A DNA stretch of 38,592 nucleotides from Bacillota bacterium (GTDB lineage: Bacteria > Bacillota > Dethiobacteria > DTU022 > UBA8154), in assembly GCA_029778075.1 (NCBI GenBank), contig JAKORA010000058.1, positions 1 to 38,592 of the forward strand, written 5' to 3'. The translations under genes were made by a program, and so were the position numbers. Position 1 is the first letter of the stretch. Each line of letters starts with the position of its first letter. Below are positions 15,079 to 23,521 of the stretch, one piece after another. The notes under the pieces are model-generated. The model was given only the letters and a program-made list of their open reading frames with translations. It was not told the origin of the DNA and ran no database searches.

Positions 15079-15567
15079 TTGGAACATTTCGGTCAGGTGA
15101 TCGAGCTAACCGGAAAAGACAAAGCCCTGGTCAAGGTACGGCAGCACCATGCCTGCGGTAATTGCGGGGCTTGCGGGCGTGTTTTCGGCGATCCTGAACA
15201 GCGGGATACTTTCATGGTGGAGGTTAGTAACCCTGTCGGTGCCAAAAAGGGGCAACTCGTTCGTCTGGAAATTGGGGAGCGGGAAATGCTTCTTGCCGCT
15301 GTGCTTCTTTATCTGGTTCCTCTTGTGGGTTTGCTTATCGGCTTGTTTGCCGGCCGGGGGTTGGCTATAAGTTACGGGTTGGGCGGAAATCCCGATTTTT
15401 GGGGTTTGGGCTTAGGGCTTGCGCTGATGGTTTTAGTTTTCATTTTGTTAAGAGCACAGGAGGTAAAACTGGCCAAAGGGAGCCGCTTCAAGGTAGCAAT
15501 AACCGCTGTGGTTGGCGCTGATGAGATCCCACCTGAATTATGTGTAACAAACTCTGCCGGGGAATAA
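15079..15567 (+). CDS. RseC/SoxC-family membrane protein
   Basis: This 162-residue protein of the RseC (SoxR-reducing system) family has an N-terminal cytosolic part with HACGNCGACG near residues 26-35, a cysteine cluster typical of the family, and EVSNPVGAKKGQLVRLEIGE. Two membrane helices follow near residues 77-98 and 112-132. The track start at 14989 adds residues with no ribosome binding site. TTG 15079 is preceded by AGGAAAGGGG at eight bases and gives the standard length. In many anaerobes RseC-like genes accompany electron-transport complexes such as Rnf. Here it follows the Flox module after a hairpin, so a link to redox balance at the membrane is plausible but unproven. Confidence 0.82.
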   Translation: MEHFGQVIELTGKDKALVKVRQHHACGNCGACGRVFGDPEQRDTFMVEVSNPVGAKKGQLVRLEIGEREMLLAAVLLYLVPLVGLLIGLFAGRGLAISYGLGGNPDFWGLGLGLALMVLVFILLRAQEVKLAKGSRFKVAITAVVGADEIPPELCVTNSAGE

Positions 15568-15700
15568 CCCGGAATATATTTCCGGACGACTCTCAGGATC
15601 TCGGTTTTCTTTGCAGCCCAGGGAATCAATGACAAATCAAGGAACGCGCTACCCCGGTTGTCAGAACTCATATGGGTGCAAGTTGAGTGCAATATTATCC

Positions 15701-15729
15701 TTGCACCGGCCGGTTTTATATGTTAAAAT
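15701..15729 (+). promoter_or_regulatory. Promoter of the lysine operon
   Basis: TTGCAC (15701-15706) and TAAAAT (15724-15729) are separated by 17 bases, with TG one base before the -10. Transcription would start near 15736, about 40 bases before the riboswitch. Confidence 0.7.
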
Positions 15730-15773
15730 ATTTACCAAGCTAAAAGTAAATAAATACCTCATCTCTTTACCTG

Positions 15774-15962
15774 AGGTGGGGTAGAGGTGCGGCAGGCAAT
15801 GAGTAGGCACGGTGAAAGCAGGGACTTGATGAATCGTGCGGAAAGGTGCCGCCGCCGAAGTTTTTAGCTTTTCCCGCAAGCTAAAAGCTGGTTCTTCAGT
15901 GAACAACTGATGAACTGTCACCGGGGAGAAGCCCTTTTTCCCGGTGGAGCGCTATCTCACTA
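15774..15962 (+). promoter_or_regulatory. Lysine riboswitch (L box) aptamer
   Basis: The conserved lysine-riboswitch blocks are present in order: AGAGGTGCGGCAGGCAATGAG, GAAAGGTGCCGCCGCCGAAG, GCTGGTTCTTCAGT, ACTGTCACCGGGG and GGTGGAGCGCTATCTCAC. The P1 stem forms between GTGGGGTAG (15776-15784) and CTATCTCAC (15952-15960), nine pairs including two wobbles. It lies directly before lysA, the last enzyme of lysine synthesis, which fits. Lysine binding should stabilise P1 and favour the terminator downstream. Confidence 0.93.
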
Positions 15963-15991
15963 AGGGCACGAGAGGTTTACAGTGCAGTTTC

Positions 15992-16030
15992 AAACGACTG
16001 GCGGTTAAACCTGTTGGTCGTTTTTTAATT
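15992..16030 (+). terminator. Lysine-responsive intrinsic terminator
   Basis: AAACGACTGGCGG pairs with CCTGTTGGTCGTTT around a TTAAA-type loop and is followed by TTTTTTAATTTTTT. The upstream AGGTTTA (15973-15979) can instead pair with TAAACCT (16006-16012), which would break the terminator stem and act as antiterminator. This is the expression platform of the L box. Confidence 0.8.
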
Positions 16031-16049
16031 TTTTCCAGGAGGTTATAAT

Positions 16050-17345
16050 ATGATCCTGTCGGGGACAATGCAGATTAACAGTAAACAGCACCTGGAAATA
16101 GGCGGGTGTGATACCGTTGCTCTCGCTGAGGAGTTTGGCACCCCCCTCTACGTTATGGATGAAGAGCAGGTAAGAGAAAATTGCCGCCGGTATCTGCAGG
16201 CCATGCAGAAAAAATATCCCCGGGGGAAAATTCTTTATGCCGGCAAAGCTTTCCTGGTCCTGGCTATGGCAAAGCTCGTTGCAGAGGAAGGGCTGGGTCT
16301 GGATGTTGTTTCCGGAGGGGAACTGTACACGGCTCTAAAGGCCGGTTTCCCGGCAGAGCATCTTTATTTTCACGGCAACAATAAAAGCAGGCAAGAGTTG
16401 CTGGAGGCCCTGGAGGCGAAAATCGGACGAATTGTCGTCGACAGCTTCTCCGAGCTGCAGGAGCTGCAGGAGCTCTCCGCAAGCAGGCGACAAAAAGTAG
16501 ATGTTCTTTTACGGGTCAAACCGGGTATAGAAGCGCATACCCATGATTATATCCAAACTGGCCGGGAAGATTCCAAGTTTGGGCTCGGTTTTTCCGAGGC
16601 CAGGGAGGCAGTTCGCCAGATCCTGTCTGCAGCCCCCTATCTTGAGCTCAGGGGATTTCACTGTCATATCGGTTCCCAGATTTTCCAATTGGAGCCCTAT
16701 CGCCTGGCAGCAAAGGCTATGCTGGATTTTATGTCGGAGGTAAGGGCAGAAACCGGTTACGTGGCTTCGGAGCTGGACCTGGGCGGCGGGCTGGGTATTC
16801 GTTACACGCAGGGTGACAATCCTCCTTCCATTGAAACTTTTGTGGAGACTGTGGCTGCCGCGGTGCAGGATGAGGCGGAGCAAAGAAAATACCCCCTGCC
16901 TGAGCTTCTTTTGGAGCCGGGGCGTTCGATTACCGGTGAAGCTGGTATTACTCTGTACCGTGTGGGAGTGATTAAGGAGGTGCCCGGGGTCAGGTGCTAT
17001 GTATCCGTCGATGGCGGGATGATGGATAATATTCGGCCGGCCCTGTACCAGGCACGCTATGAAGCAATGATTGCCAATAAAGCCCTGCAGGAACCGGTGA
17101 AGACGGTTACTATAGCAGGGAAAGCATGCGAGTCAGGCGATCTTCTACTAGTGGACACTTGTCTGCCCCCTGTGGAAAAAGGCGATCTTTTGGCTGTTTT
17201 CAGCACCGGAGCTTACTGCTATGCTATGGCCAGCAACTATAACCGCAACCCCCGGCCGCCTGTAGTTTTTGTGCGCAACGGAAAACCCAGGGTTGTTGTT
17301 CGCCGTGAAACTTACGGTGATCTTTTAACCCTGGAGGAACTTTAG
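16050..17345 (+). CDS. lysA: Diaminopimelate decarboxylase
   Basis: LysA removes CO2 from meso-diaminopimelate to give lysine; it is a PLP enzyme with an alanine-racemase-like barrel. The protein is 431 residues. The PLP lysine is in ILYAGKAFLVLA near residue 56. Further marks are GLDVVSGGELYTALKAGF, the phosphate-binding ELDLGGGLGIRYTQ, LLEPGRSITGEAG and the active-site CESGDLL near residue 355. The ATG follows CCAGGAGG by nine bases. It is the first gene after the lysine riboswitch, with dapF 20 bp downstream. Feedback control by lysine at the RNA level is therefore expected for this gene and those after it. Confidence 0.96.
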   Translation: MILSGTMQINSKQHLEIGGCDTVALAEEFGTPLYVMDEEQVRENCRRYLQAMQKKYPRGKILYAGKAFLVLAMAKLVAEEGLGLDVVSGGELYTALKAGFPAEHLYFHGNNKSRQELLEALEAKIGRIVVDSFSELQELQELSASRRQKVDVLLRVKPGIEAHTHDYIQTGREDSKFGLGFSEAREAVRQILSAAPYLELRGFHCHIGSQIFQLEPYRLAAKAMLDFMSEVRAETGYVASELDLGGGLGIRYTQGDNPPSIETFVETVAAAVQDEAEQRKYPLPELLLEPGRSITGEAGITLYRVGVIKEVPGVRCYVSVDGGMMDNIRPALYQARYEAMIANKALQEPVKTVTIAGKACESGDLLLVDTCLPPVEKGDLLAVFSTGAYCYAMASNYNRNPRPPVVFVRNGKPRVVVRRETYGDLLTLEEL

Positions 17346-17365
17346 CCCGGAGGGAGGAGTGTGCG

Positions 17366-18229
17366 GTGATCGAGTTTACTAAAATGCACGGGTTGGGTAA
17401 TGATTTTATTGTTATTGACAATAGGGACGGAGGCCTGGCAGCTGACTACCTCTCCGGTATAGCTCCCGTTCTCTGCCGGAGACATTTCGGTATCGGAGCT
17501 GACGGTCTGGCTGTTTTAAGCAGTTCTTCGCAGGCTCCCTTTCGCATGCAAATTTTTAATGCGGACGGCAGTGAGGCGGAGATGTGCGGCAACGCGATCC
17601 GTTGCCTGGCCAGGTATGTTTGGGACAGGGGCTTCATTAAAGAGCAGACTTTTGCTTTTGAAACTGCCGCCGGGATTAAAGAGATAAATCTGCTCATACG
17701 CGGCCGGGAGGTTGAGGCCGTAAGGGTAGAGATGGGCTCGCCAATTCTGGAAAGCGACAAGATCCCTTTGCGCGGCCCTTCCCGCCGGGCTGTGGATGAA
17801 AAAATTAGGCTGGGGAATGAGGAGCTGCTTTTTACGGCTGTCAGTATGGGAAACCCTCACTGCGTGATTTTTATGCCTGCCCTGGAAGGAGTGCCCTGGC
17901 AGAGTTGGGGAGAGGCGTTGGAGCATAACCCCCTCTTTCCCAATAGGACTAATGTGGAATTTGTGGAAGTATTGAGTAGAGACAGGATAAAAGTAAAAGT
18001 TTGGGAGCGGGGCGCGGGCGCCACGCTGGCCTGCGGCACGGGGGCCTGCGCGGCGGTAGTGGCCGGCGTTTTAACCGGACGCCTGGGAAGCGCTGTCCGG
18101 GTCGATCTTCCTGGCGGCTCCCTGCAGATAAACTGGGAAAAGGACGGTAAAGTGTATATGGAAGGGCCTGCCGAAGAAGTTTTCAGCGGCAGGATCGAGA
18201 CGATTAAACTTCTGGAGGAGGCGAGGTAA
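17366..18229 (+). CDS. dapF: Diaminopimelate epimerase
   Basis: DapF converts LL- to meso-diaminopimelate without a cofactor, using two cysteines. The protein is 287 residues. The N-terminal FTKMHGLGNDFIVID is diagnostic. The first catalytic Cys is in AEMCGNAIRCLARY near residue 73 and the second in LACGTGACAAVVAG near residue 220. The GTG start follows GGAGGGAGGAG. The gene starts 20 bp after lysA and ends one base before the TTG of dapL, so the three form one translational block. Confidence 0.96.
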   Translation: MIEFTKMHGLGNDFIVIDNRDGGLAADYLSGIAPVLCRRHFGIGADGLAVLSSSSQAPFRMQIFNADGSEAEMCGNAIRCLARYVWDRGFIKEQTFAFETAAGIKEINLLIRGREVEAVRVEMGSPILESDKIPLRGPSRRAVDEKIRLGNEELLFTAVSMGNPHCVIFMPALEGVPWQSWGEALEHNPLFPNRTNVEFVEVLSRDRIKVKVWERGAGATLACGTGACAAVVAGVLTGRLGSAVRVDLPGGSLQINWEKDGKVYMEGPAEEVFSGRIETIKLLEEAR

Positions 18230-18230
18230 G

Positions 18231-19406
18231 TTGGAGCGTCTTGCTGAGCGTATCCGTTTGCTGCCCAGGTATCTTTTTGCCGAGATTGACAAGAAAGTAA
18301 AGGCGGCGCAAGAAAAGGGAATTGACGTTATAAAGCTGGGGATCGGTGACCCTGATTCACCCACACCGGATTATATTGTCAAGCGCATGCAGGAGGAGGT
18401 AGCCAAACCCAGAAACCATACGTACCCGCCGGATGAAGGATTGAAGGAATTCAGAGAGGCGGTGGCGGACTATTACCTGCGACGGCATGGCGTGGAGCTG
18501 GACCCCCAGAAAGAAATTGTTCCGCTTATCGGCTCCAAGGAGGGAATTGCGCATATTTCTTTTTGTTTTACTGATCCCGGCGATGTAAACCTGGTTCCGG
18601 ACCCGGGTTATCCCGTTTACGGAATTGGCACGCTTTTTGCCGGAGGAGTTCCTCAGTATATGCCTTTATTAAAAGAGCGGCGCTTTCTGCCTGATTTGCG
18701 GAGTGTGCCGGTGGAAGCCGCCCGCCGGGCCAAGCTGTTATTTCTTAATTATCCCAACAACCCAACCGGCGCTGTGGCAACCAAGGAATTTTTTACCGAA
18801 GTTATAGATTTTGCCAGGGAGTACAATCTCCTTGTCTGTCATGATGCCGCCTATAATGAGATTGCCTTTGACGATTACCGCCCCGTCAGTTTCCTGGAGG
18901 TGCCCGGGGGAAAAGATGTGGCCATTGAATTCGGCTCTCTCTCCAAGACTTTTAATATGACCGGCTGGCGGATCGGCTATGCCGTGGGTAACAGTACGGC
19001 TGTGGAAGCGCTGTACCGCTTCAAAACCAATGTTGATTCGGGCCTTTTTCAGGCTATCCAGTATGCCGGTGTGGAAGCTTTTACCAATCCGCAGATGGGT
19101 CCTTTCCTGGAAAAGTTGCGGGAGCTGTACCGCAGAAGGAGAGATATAGTGGTCAGGGCTCTGCAGGAGGCGGGGTGGGACCTGGAAGCTCCCAAAGCAA
19201 CTTTTTATGTTTGGGCCCCCGTCCCCCCAGGCTACAGCTCGCAGGAATTTGTTACTTATTTGCTGGAAAAGACGGGTGTCGTGGTAACGCCCGGGAGCGG
19301 GTTCGGGAAATTTGGAGAGGGGTATTTCCGTATAGCCCTGACCGTGAACGAAGAGCGATTACAGGAAGCCATGGAACGCATTAAAAATGCCATCAGGTTC
19401 AGCTAG
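18231..19406 (+). CDS. dapL: LL-diaminopimelate aminotransferase
   Basis: DapL makes LL-diaminopimelate from tetrahydrodipicolinate in one step, bypassing the succinylase or acetylase branches. The protein is a 391-residue class I aminotransferase. The N-terminal LGIGDPDSPTP and HTYPPDEGLKEFREA are typical of DapL. FLNYPNNPTGAVA and the PLP lysine in GSLSKTFNMTGWRIGYAVGN near residue 240 are present. The start TTG lies one base after the dapF stop, with GGAGGAGGCGAGG before it. Its place between dapF and asd in a lysine-riboswitch operon favours DapL over alanine or aspartate transaminases of the same family. dapA and dapB are not in the window. Confidence 0.9.
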   Translation: MERLAERIRLLPRYLFAEIDKKVKAAQEKGIDVIKLGIGDPDSPTPDYIVKRMQEEVAKPRNHTYPPDEGLKEFREAVADYYLRRHGVELDPQKEIVPLIGSKEGIAHISFCFTDPGDVNLVPDPGYPVYGIGTLFAGGVPQYMPLLKERRFLPDLRSVPVEAARRAKLLFLNYPNNPTGAVATKEFFTEVIDFAREYNLLVCHDAAYNEIAFDDYRPVSFLEVPGGKDVAIEFGSLSKTFNMTGWRIGYAVGNSTAVEALYRFKTNVDSGLFQAIQYAGVEAFTNPQMGPFLEKLRELYRRRRDIVVRALQEAGWDLEAPKATFYVWAPVPPGYSSQEFVTYLLEKTGVVVTPGSGFGKFGEGYFRIALTVNEERLQEAMERIKNAIRFS

Positions 19407-19419
19407 CGGCTCCAATAAA

Positions 19420-19449
19420 GTGACCTTAATTCCCGGTGTTTAATATTAT
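19420..19449 (+). promoter_or_regulatory. Possible promoter before asd
   Basis: GTGACC (19420-19425) and TATTAT (19444-19449) are 18 bases apart, 39 bp before the asd start. The match is moderate. It would allow asd to be expressed apart from the riboswitch-controlled genes. Confidence 0.35.
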
Positions 19450-19488
19450 ATGATTATAAAACTATTAAACAGATGAGGAGATGGTTGC

Positions 19489-20508
19489 ATGAGCAGATAT
19501 AATGTCGCCATTGTCGGTGTTACAGGCATGGTAGGGCAGGCGTTTATAAAGATTTTGCAGGAGCGGAAATTTCCTGTAAAGGGCTGGAAACTTCTGGCCT
19601 CCTCCCGCTCTGCCGATAAAAAAATACGTATCGCCGGCAGGGATTATACCGTTGAAGAAGCCAGGCCTGATTCTTTTGCCGGGGTCGACTTTGCCTTTTT
19701 CAGTGCCGGTGGTGATATCAGCCTGCAGCTTGCTCCTGAAGCTGTCAAGAGGGGAGCTATTGTGGTGGATAACAGCAGCGCTTTCCGCATGGATCCCGAG
19801 GTACCGCTGGTCGTTCCCGAGGTGAATGCGGAGGCTGTTTCGTCTCATAAAGGGATTATCGCCAATCCCAATTGCTCGACTATCCAGATGGTTGTCGCCC
19901 TGCAGCCCCTGCACCTGGCAGCAGGGTTGAAAAGAGTGGTTGTGGCCACGTATCAATCTGTTTCCGGCGCCGGCAAGGAGGCTGTAGACGAGTTGGCGGC
20001 GCAAAGTTTGGCGGTCTTATCCAAAAAAGAGCTAGTAAAAGAGTATATCCCCTATAAAGCTGCGGGCAGGCACCACCAGATCGCTTTTAATATGGTGCCC
20101 CATATCGATATTTTTGAAGAAGACGATTATACCAAAGAAGAAATGAAGCTGATCAGAGAAACCCGCAAGATCATGGGGCTGCCCGACCTGCCGGTAACGG
20201 CAACCACTGTCAGGGTGCCGGTGTTCAACGGCCACTCGGAAGCTGTGAACGTGGAGCTTAACAACCCCCTTTCACCGCAGGAGGCCCGCGAGGTGCTGGC
20301 CAAGGCTCCCGGGGTAGTTGTCTGGGATAATCCCTCTGATTTATTATACCCTATGCCTGTTGATACCGAAGGCCGGGATGAGGTCTTTGTCGGACGTATA
20401 CGCTACGATCGTAGCGTTCCTCACGGTTTAAACTTATGGATTGTCGCCGATAACATTCGTAAAGGCGCTGCCACGAACTCTATTCAGATCGCGGAGTTGC
20501 TTATCTAG
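19489..20508 (+). CDS. asd: Aspartate-semialdehyde dehydrogenase
   Basis: Asd reduces aspartyl phosphate to aspartate semialdehyde with NADPH, feeding lysine, threonine and methionine synthesis. The protein is 339 residues. The NADP-binding motif VGVTGMVGQAF is at residues 7-17, DNSSAFRMDPEVPLVVPEVN near 95, the catalytic Cys in NPNCSTIQM near 128, and YQSVSGAGKEAVDEL near 155. The ATG is preceded by ATGAGGAGATGG. It lies 82 bp after dapL and 125 bp before the aspartate kinase gene, so the kinase and dehydrogenase steps are encoded side by side. Confidence 0.96.
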   Translation: MSRYNVAIVGVTGMVGQAFIKILQERKFPVKGWKLLASSRSADKKIRIAGRDYTVEEARPDSFAGVDFAFFSAGGDISLQLAPEAVKRGAIVVDNSSAFRMDPEVPLVVPEVNAEAVSSHKGIIANPNCSTIQMVVALQPLHLAAGLKRVVVATYQSVSGAGKEAVDELAAQSLAVLSKKELVKEYIPYKAAGRHHQIAFNMVPHIDIFEEDDYTKEEMKLIRETRKIMGLPDLPVTATTVRVPVFNGHSEAVNVELNNPLSPQEAREVLAKAPGVVVWDNPSDLLYPMPVDTEGRDEVFVGRIRYDRSVPHGLNLWIVADNIRKGAATNSIQIAELLI

Positions 20509-20633
20509 TGCTTGACTCAGCGGCCGGTTAGTGTGAGTCATGGTATGAGGCGAAGCGGCCGCAAAGCCAGACAAACTGGAGGATCATTAAAGCATTATTA
20601 TACTGTTTTTTATTTTACTCGAGGTGAGAAACA

Positions 20634-21866
20634 TTGAAAATTTTAGTGCAAAAATTTGGAGGGACTTCTGTAACCACCCCCAAAAAAAGGGAGCTAATCT
20701 ACCATCGTGTCAAGGACGCCCTAGAGGAAGGTTTCAAGGTGGTGGTGGTTGTTTCGGCCATGGGGAGGAAGGGAGATCCTTATGCCACCGATACGCTCAG
20801 ATCCCTGGCTCTGCAGGAGTACAGCGATGTTTCTTTGAGAGATCTCGACCTAATCATGTCCTGCGGTGAGGTGATATCTGCTGTGGTCGTCGCCGCTGCC
20901 CTGAGCGCCAGGGGAATACCTGCCCGGGCTCTGACGGGTTCCCAGGCGGGTTTTCTAACAGACGGTCACTATAGCGAAGCGGAAGTTGTGGACTGCCAGC
21001 CCGCCAGGATAATAGAGCTTTTACAGCATAATGAAGTCCCCGTGGTAGCGGGTTTCCAGGGTGCCGATCCCATGGGGGAAATCAACACGCTGGGCCGGGG
21101 CGGTAGCGATACTACGGCGGTAATCCTGGGAGCGGCCCTGGAGGCTGATAAGGTGGAGATATATACTGATGTATCCGGTATCATGACCGCGGATCCTCTA
21201 ATTTTGAAGGAGGCCAGGGTTATCCAGCAGATTACATACGGCGAGGTCTTTCAGCTTGCCCATGAGGGGGCAAAGGTTATACATCCTCGGGCCGTTGAAG
21301 TAGCCATGCGCAACAATGTCTGCGTTGTAGTAAGAAATCCGGAAGACCCCGGTACCGGCACTCTGATAACCGCCGAGTCTTCTTTAAGAGGGGGAGGGTA
21401 CAGCACCCGGGGGCGAAGGGCCGTCACCGGAATAGCGCACTATACAAATCTGGTGCAGTTTTTAGTTAAGTTTGAGCAGCCTGCCCCATCCAAGGAGCTG
21501 GAAATGTTTCAGCGTATCGGGGAAGCAGGGGTAAATATTGACTTAATCAGCGTATTCCCGTTGATGAAAGCCTTTATTGTTAAAGATGAGCATTGTTACA
21601 AGGTTGAAAATATCTTGAAAGAGCTGGAGATTCCCTACACGATGGAGAAGGACTGCGCCAAAGTTTCGGTGGTGGGTGTCGGTATGCACAATATACCCGG
21701 GGTAATGGCCAGGGTGGTAAGGGCGCTCAATGAGCAGGAGGTAGAAATTAAACAAACCGGAGATTCCAATATAAGCATTTCCCTGCTGATCAAGCAGCAG
21801 GACCTGCATAAGGCCATAAAAACTCTCCACGATCATTTTTACCTCTCCAATTGCGATTTTTCCTGA
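20634..21866 (+). CDS. lysC: Aspartate kinase (monofunctional)
   Basis: This enzyme phosphorylates aspartate, the first step toward DAP, lysine, threonine and methionine. The protein is 410 residues. The amino-acid kinase domain opens with KILVQKFGGTSV and has VVSAMGRKGDPYATD, GRGGSDTTAVILGAAL near 155-170 and EIYTDVSGIMTADP. Two ACT domains occupy about residues 265-410, with GEAGVNIDLISVFP and VGVGMHNIPGVMARVV; these bind the feedback inhibitor. No homoserine dehydrogenase domain is fused. The TTG start follows CGAGGTGAG. Upstream, TGACTCA and TGAGTCA (20513-20540) can form a short stem, probably the end of the asd transcript. A TATACT box is at 20599-20604, but no good -35 is seen. Confidence 0.95.
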   Translation: MKILVQKFGGTSVTTPKKRELIYHRVKDALEEGFKVVVVVSAMGRKGDPYATDTLRSLALQEYSDVSLRDLDLIMSCGEVISAVVVAAALSARGIPARALTGSQAGFLTDGHYSEAEVVDCQPARIIELLQHNEVPVVAGFQGADPMGEINTLGRGGSDTTAVILGAALEADKVEIYTDVSGIMTADPLILKEARVIQQITYGEVFQLAHEGAKVIHPRAVEVAMRNNVCVVVRNPEDPGTGTLITAESSLRGGGYSTRGRRAVTGIAHYTNLVQFLVKFEQPAPSKELEMFQRIGEAGVNIDLISVFPLMKAFIVKDEHCYKVENILKELEIPYTMEKDCAKVSVVGVGMHNIPGVMARVVRALNEQEVEIKQTGDSNISISLLIKQQDLHKAIKTLHDHFYLSNCDFS

Positions 21867-21868
21867 TA

Positions 21869-21933
21869 CCGGCGACCCTGCCGGCCCAAGCCCTTATTTA
21901 AGTTAATTTTTCTAAAAATGAAGGGTTTTTTTG
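21869..21933 (+). terminator. Terminator after the lysine-pathway genes
   Basis: A small hairpin CCGGC/GCCGG (21869-21884) follows the lysC stop. A second stem, CCCTTATTT with AAATGAAGGG, ends at 21925 and runs into TTTTTTT. The second is imperfect, but the stem plus T-run pattern is that of a rho-independent terminator. Confidence 0.65.
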
Positions 21934-21984
21934 GGGTAAAAAAGAATAATATATTTTATTTACCGAATCTTGGGAGGTAAAATC

Positions 21985-22632
21985 TTGCACCGGCAATCAG
22001 TATACCTGGTTATTTTGTCCTTATTACTGGTCGGTCTGGGTTTCTTCCTGGGCCAGTATTATGCTTTGGCCAAGGGAATGCTGTGGCAAGCAACCAAGAT
22101 TGTGTGGAGCGCAAATGATTCTCCATCGCCTGGTTCTGTAGAAAAAGGGGATAAATTATTTCTTCACATTTCGGGGAATACAACCCAGTTGCAAGAATTG
22201 GAAGAGCATTCAACACAAGAAGCGACGGAGTTGCAATTCCCCTCCAAGGTTGACAACCTTTACATCGAAAAAATTATTTCCGGGAAAGAGGCTCTGGAGC
22301 ATTCGCAAAACATCTTCGGAACGGAAGCACCTGTGAAAAGATTATTTATACCGTATTACAGCAGTAGCGAGAACCAGGTTGTTGTGTGGGTTTTTGAAAT
22401 GAATTCTTCCCTGGAAGCACGCCAGTATACGGAGAAAATAAACCAGTATATTAAGGAAAGCGAGACATGCAGCAACTCCGGCTCTTTCTTTTTGCAAAAT
22501 GTAGAAGTTAATTACGTGGAAGGATTAAATTACGATAATTATTACTATTGTAAAAATAATATTATCTACTGGATCACGCTGGCAGCAAAAGATCCTATGC
22601 CCCTGTTTTTAAGATTTTACGAGCTTTTTTAA
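21985..22632 (+). CDS. Membrane-anchored protein of unknown function
   Basis: This is a 215-residue protein whose family I do not recognise. The N-terminus has one strong hydrophobic helix, about residues 6-28 (VYLVILSLLLVGLGFFLGQ), which could be an uncleaved signal anchor. The rest is hydrophilic and acidic and would lie outside the membrane. It is rich in Ser, Asn and Tyr, especially near the end (NYVEGLNYDNYYYCKNN). Two Cys lie far apart, near residues 162 and 191. The track start TTG at 21970 overlaps the GGGAGG that must be the ribosome binding site, so TTG 21985 is chosen. Base composition is lower in GC than its neighbours. It stands alone between the lysC terminator and the hisA promoter. 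Repeat and catalytic motifs are absent. Confidence 0.75.
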   Translation: MHRQSVYLVILSLLLVGLGFFLGQYYALAKGMLWQATKIVWSANDSPSPGSVEKGDKLFLHISGNTTQLQELEEHSTQEATELQFPSKVDNLYIEKIISGKEALEHSQNIFGTEAPVKRLFIPYYSSSENQVVVWVFEMNSSLEARQYTEKINQYIKESETCSNSGSFFLQNVEVNYVEGLNYDNYYYCKNNIIYWITLAAKDPMPLFLRFYELF

Positions 22633-22659
22633 GCCGCCTGCTTCCCTGCCTTCCTGTTA

Positions 22660-22689
22660 TTGACAACATATTTTTATTCGTGCTAAAAT
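22660..22689 (+). promoter_or_regulatory. Promoter of the hisA-hisF-hisI group
   Basis: A consensus TTGACA (22660-22665) and TAAAAT (22684-22689) are 18 bases apart, with TG one base before the -10. The start of transcription would be near 22696, exactly where a stem-loop begins. Confidence 0.75.
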
Positions 22690-22695
22690 CGTGGG

Positions 22696-22732
22696 GCTGC
22701 AGGAATACCTGAGGGCAGCTATTTTTATTTTG
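22696..22732 (+). promoter_or_regulatory. 5'-terminal stem-loop in the hisA leader
   Basis: GCTGC (22696-22700) pairs with GCAGC (22715-22719); inside it AGG pairs with CCT around AATA. The stem is followed by TATTTTTATTTT. It could be a weak attenuator or a stabilising 5' hairpin. No His-rich leader peptide is seen. Confidence 0.35.
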
Positions 22733-22753
22733 ACTTTGGAAGGATGATCAAAG

Positions 22754-23479
22754 ATGCAGGTTATACCGGCGATTGATCTTCAGGGAGGCAAATGCGTCCG
22801 CCTTTTGAGGGGAGAGAGAAACAAGCAGACTGTTTACAGCCTTAACCCTGTAGAAGTGGCGCTTAGCTGGCAGTCACAGGGAGCGAGGTTGCTGCATGTG
22901 GTAGATCTTGACGGGGCCTTTGAAGGGATACCGTTAAATTCGTCTGTTATCGCGCAGATAGCCTCGGCGGTGGATATACCTGTGCAACTGGGGGGCGGTA
23001 TAAGAGATAAGTTTACAGTTGAGAACGCCTTTAAACTTGGCGTTGAAAAGGTTATACTGGGTACAGTTGCGGCAGAAAAACCGGAGCTAGTAAAAGAGCT
23101 GACCGCCCTTTACGGAGAGAAGATTGTCGTGGGTATTGATGCCCGTGAAGGTATTGTCGCCGTCAGGGGCTGGGTGAAGGGAACCGGAAAGAGGGCTGTA
23201 GAGCTGGCCCTGGAGATGCAGCAGTACGGTGTGAAAGAAATCATTTATACCGATATTTTCCGGGATGGAACCCTGGAGGGGCCCAACATTGAGGCCCTGA
23301 GTTTTATGGCAAGGTCCCTGGAGATACCTCTTATTGCCGCCGGTGGAATTTCTTCTCTCCGGGATTTACATGACGTAAAGGAGTTGGAGCCGCTGGGCGT
23401 AACCGGTGTAATTGTCGGACAGGCTCTTTACAGCGGCAGGTTTACCCTCAGGGATGCCATCACGGAATGCGGGGAATAA
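22754..23479 (+). CDS. hisA: ProFAR isomerase (HisA)
   Basis: HisA performs the Amadori isomerisation of ProFAR to PRFAR in histidine synthesis, as a (beta-alpha)8 barrel. The protein is 241 residues. The catalytic Asp is in IPAIDLQGGKCVRL near residue 8 and the second in GIDAREG near residue 130. The two phosphate sites are VQLGGGIRD and AAGGISSLRD. The ATG follows GGAAGGATG. hisF begins 42 bp downstream. Confidence 0.96.
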   Translation: MQVIPAIDLQGGKCVRLLRGERNKQTVYSLNPVEVALSWQSQGARLLHVVDLDGAFEGIPLNSSVIAQIASAVDIPVQLGGGIRDKFTVENAFKLGVEKVILGTVAAEKPELVKELTALYGEKIVVGIDAREGIVAVRGWVKGTGKRAVELALEMQQYGVKEIIYTDIFRDGTLEGPNIEALSFMARSLEIPLIAAGGISSLRDLHDVKELEPLGVTGVIVGQALYSGRFTLRDAITECGE

Positions 23480-23521
23480 AAATTACCTTATAAAGAATGT
23501 CTCCTTGGGGAGGGAGGTTAA

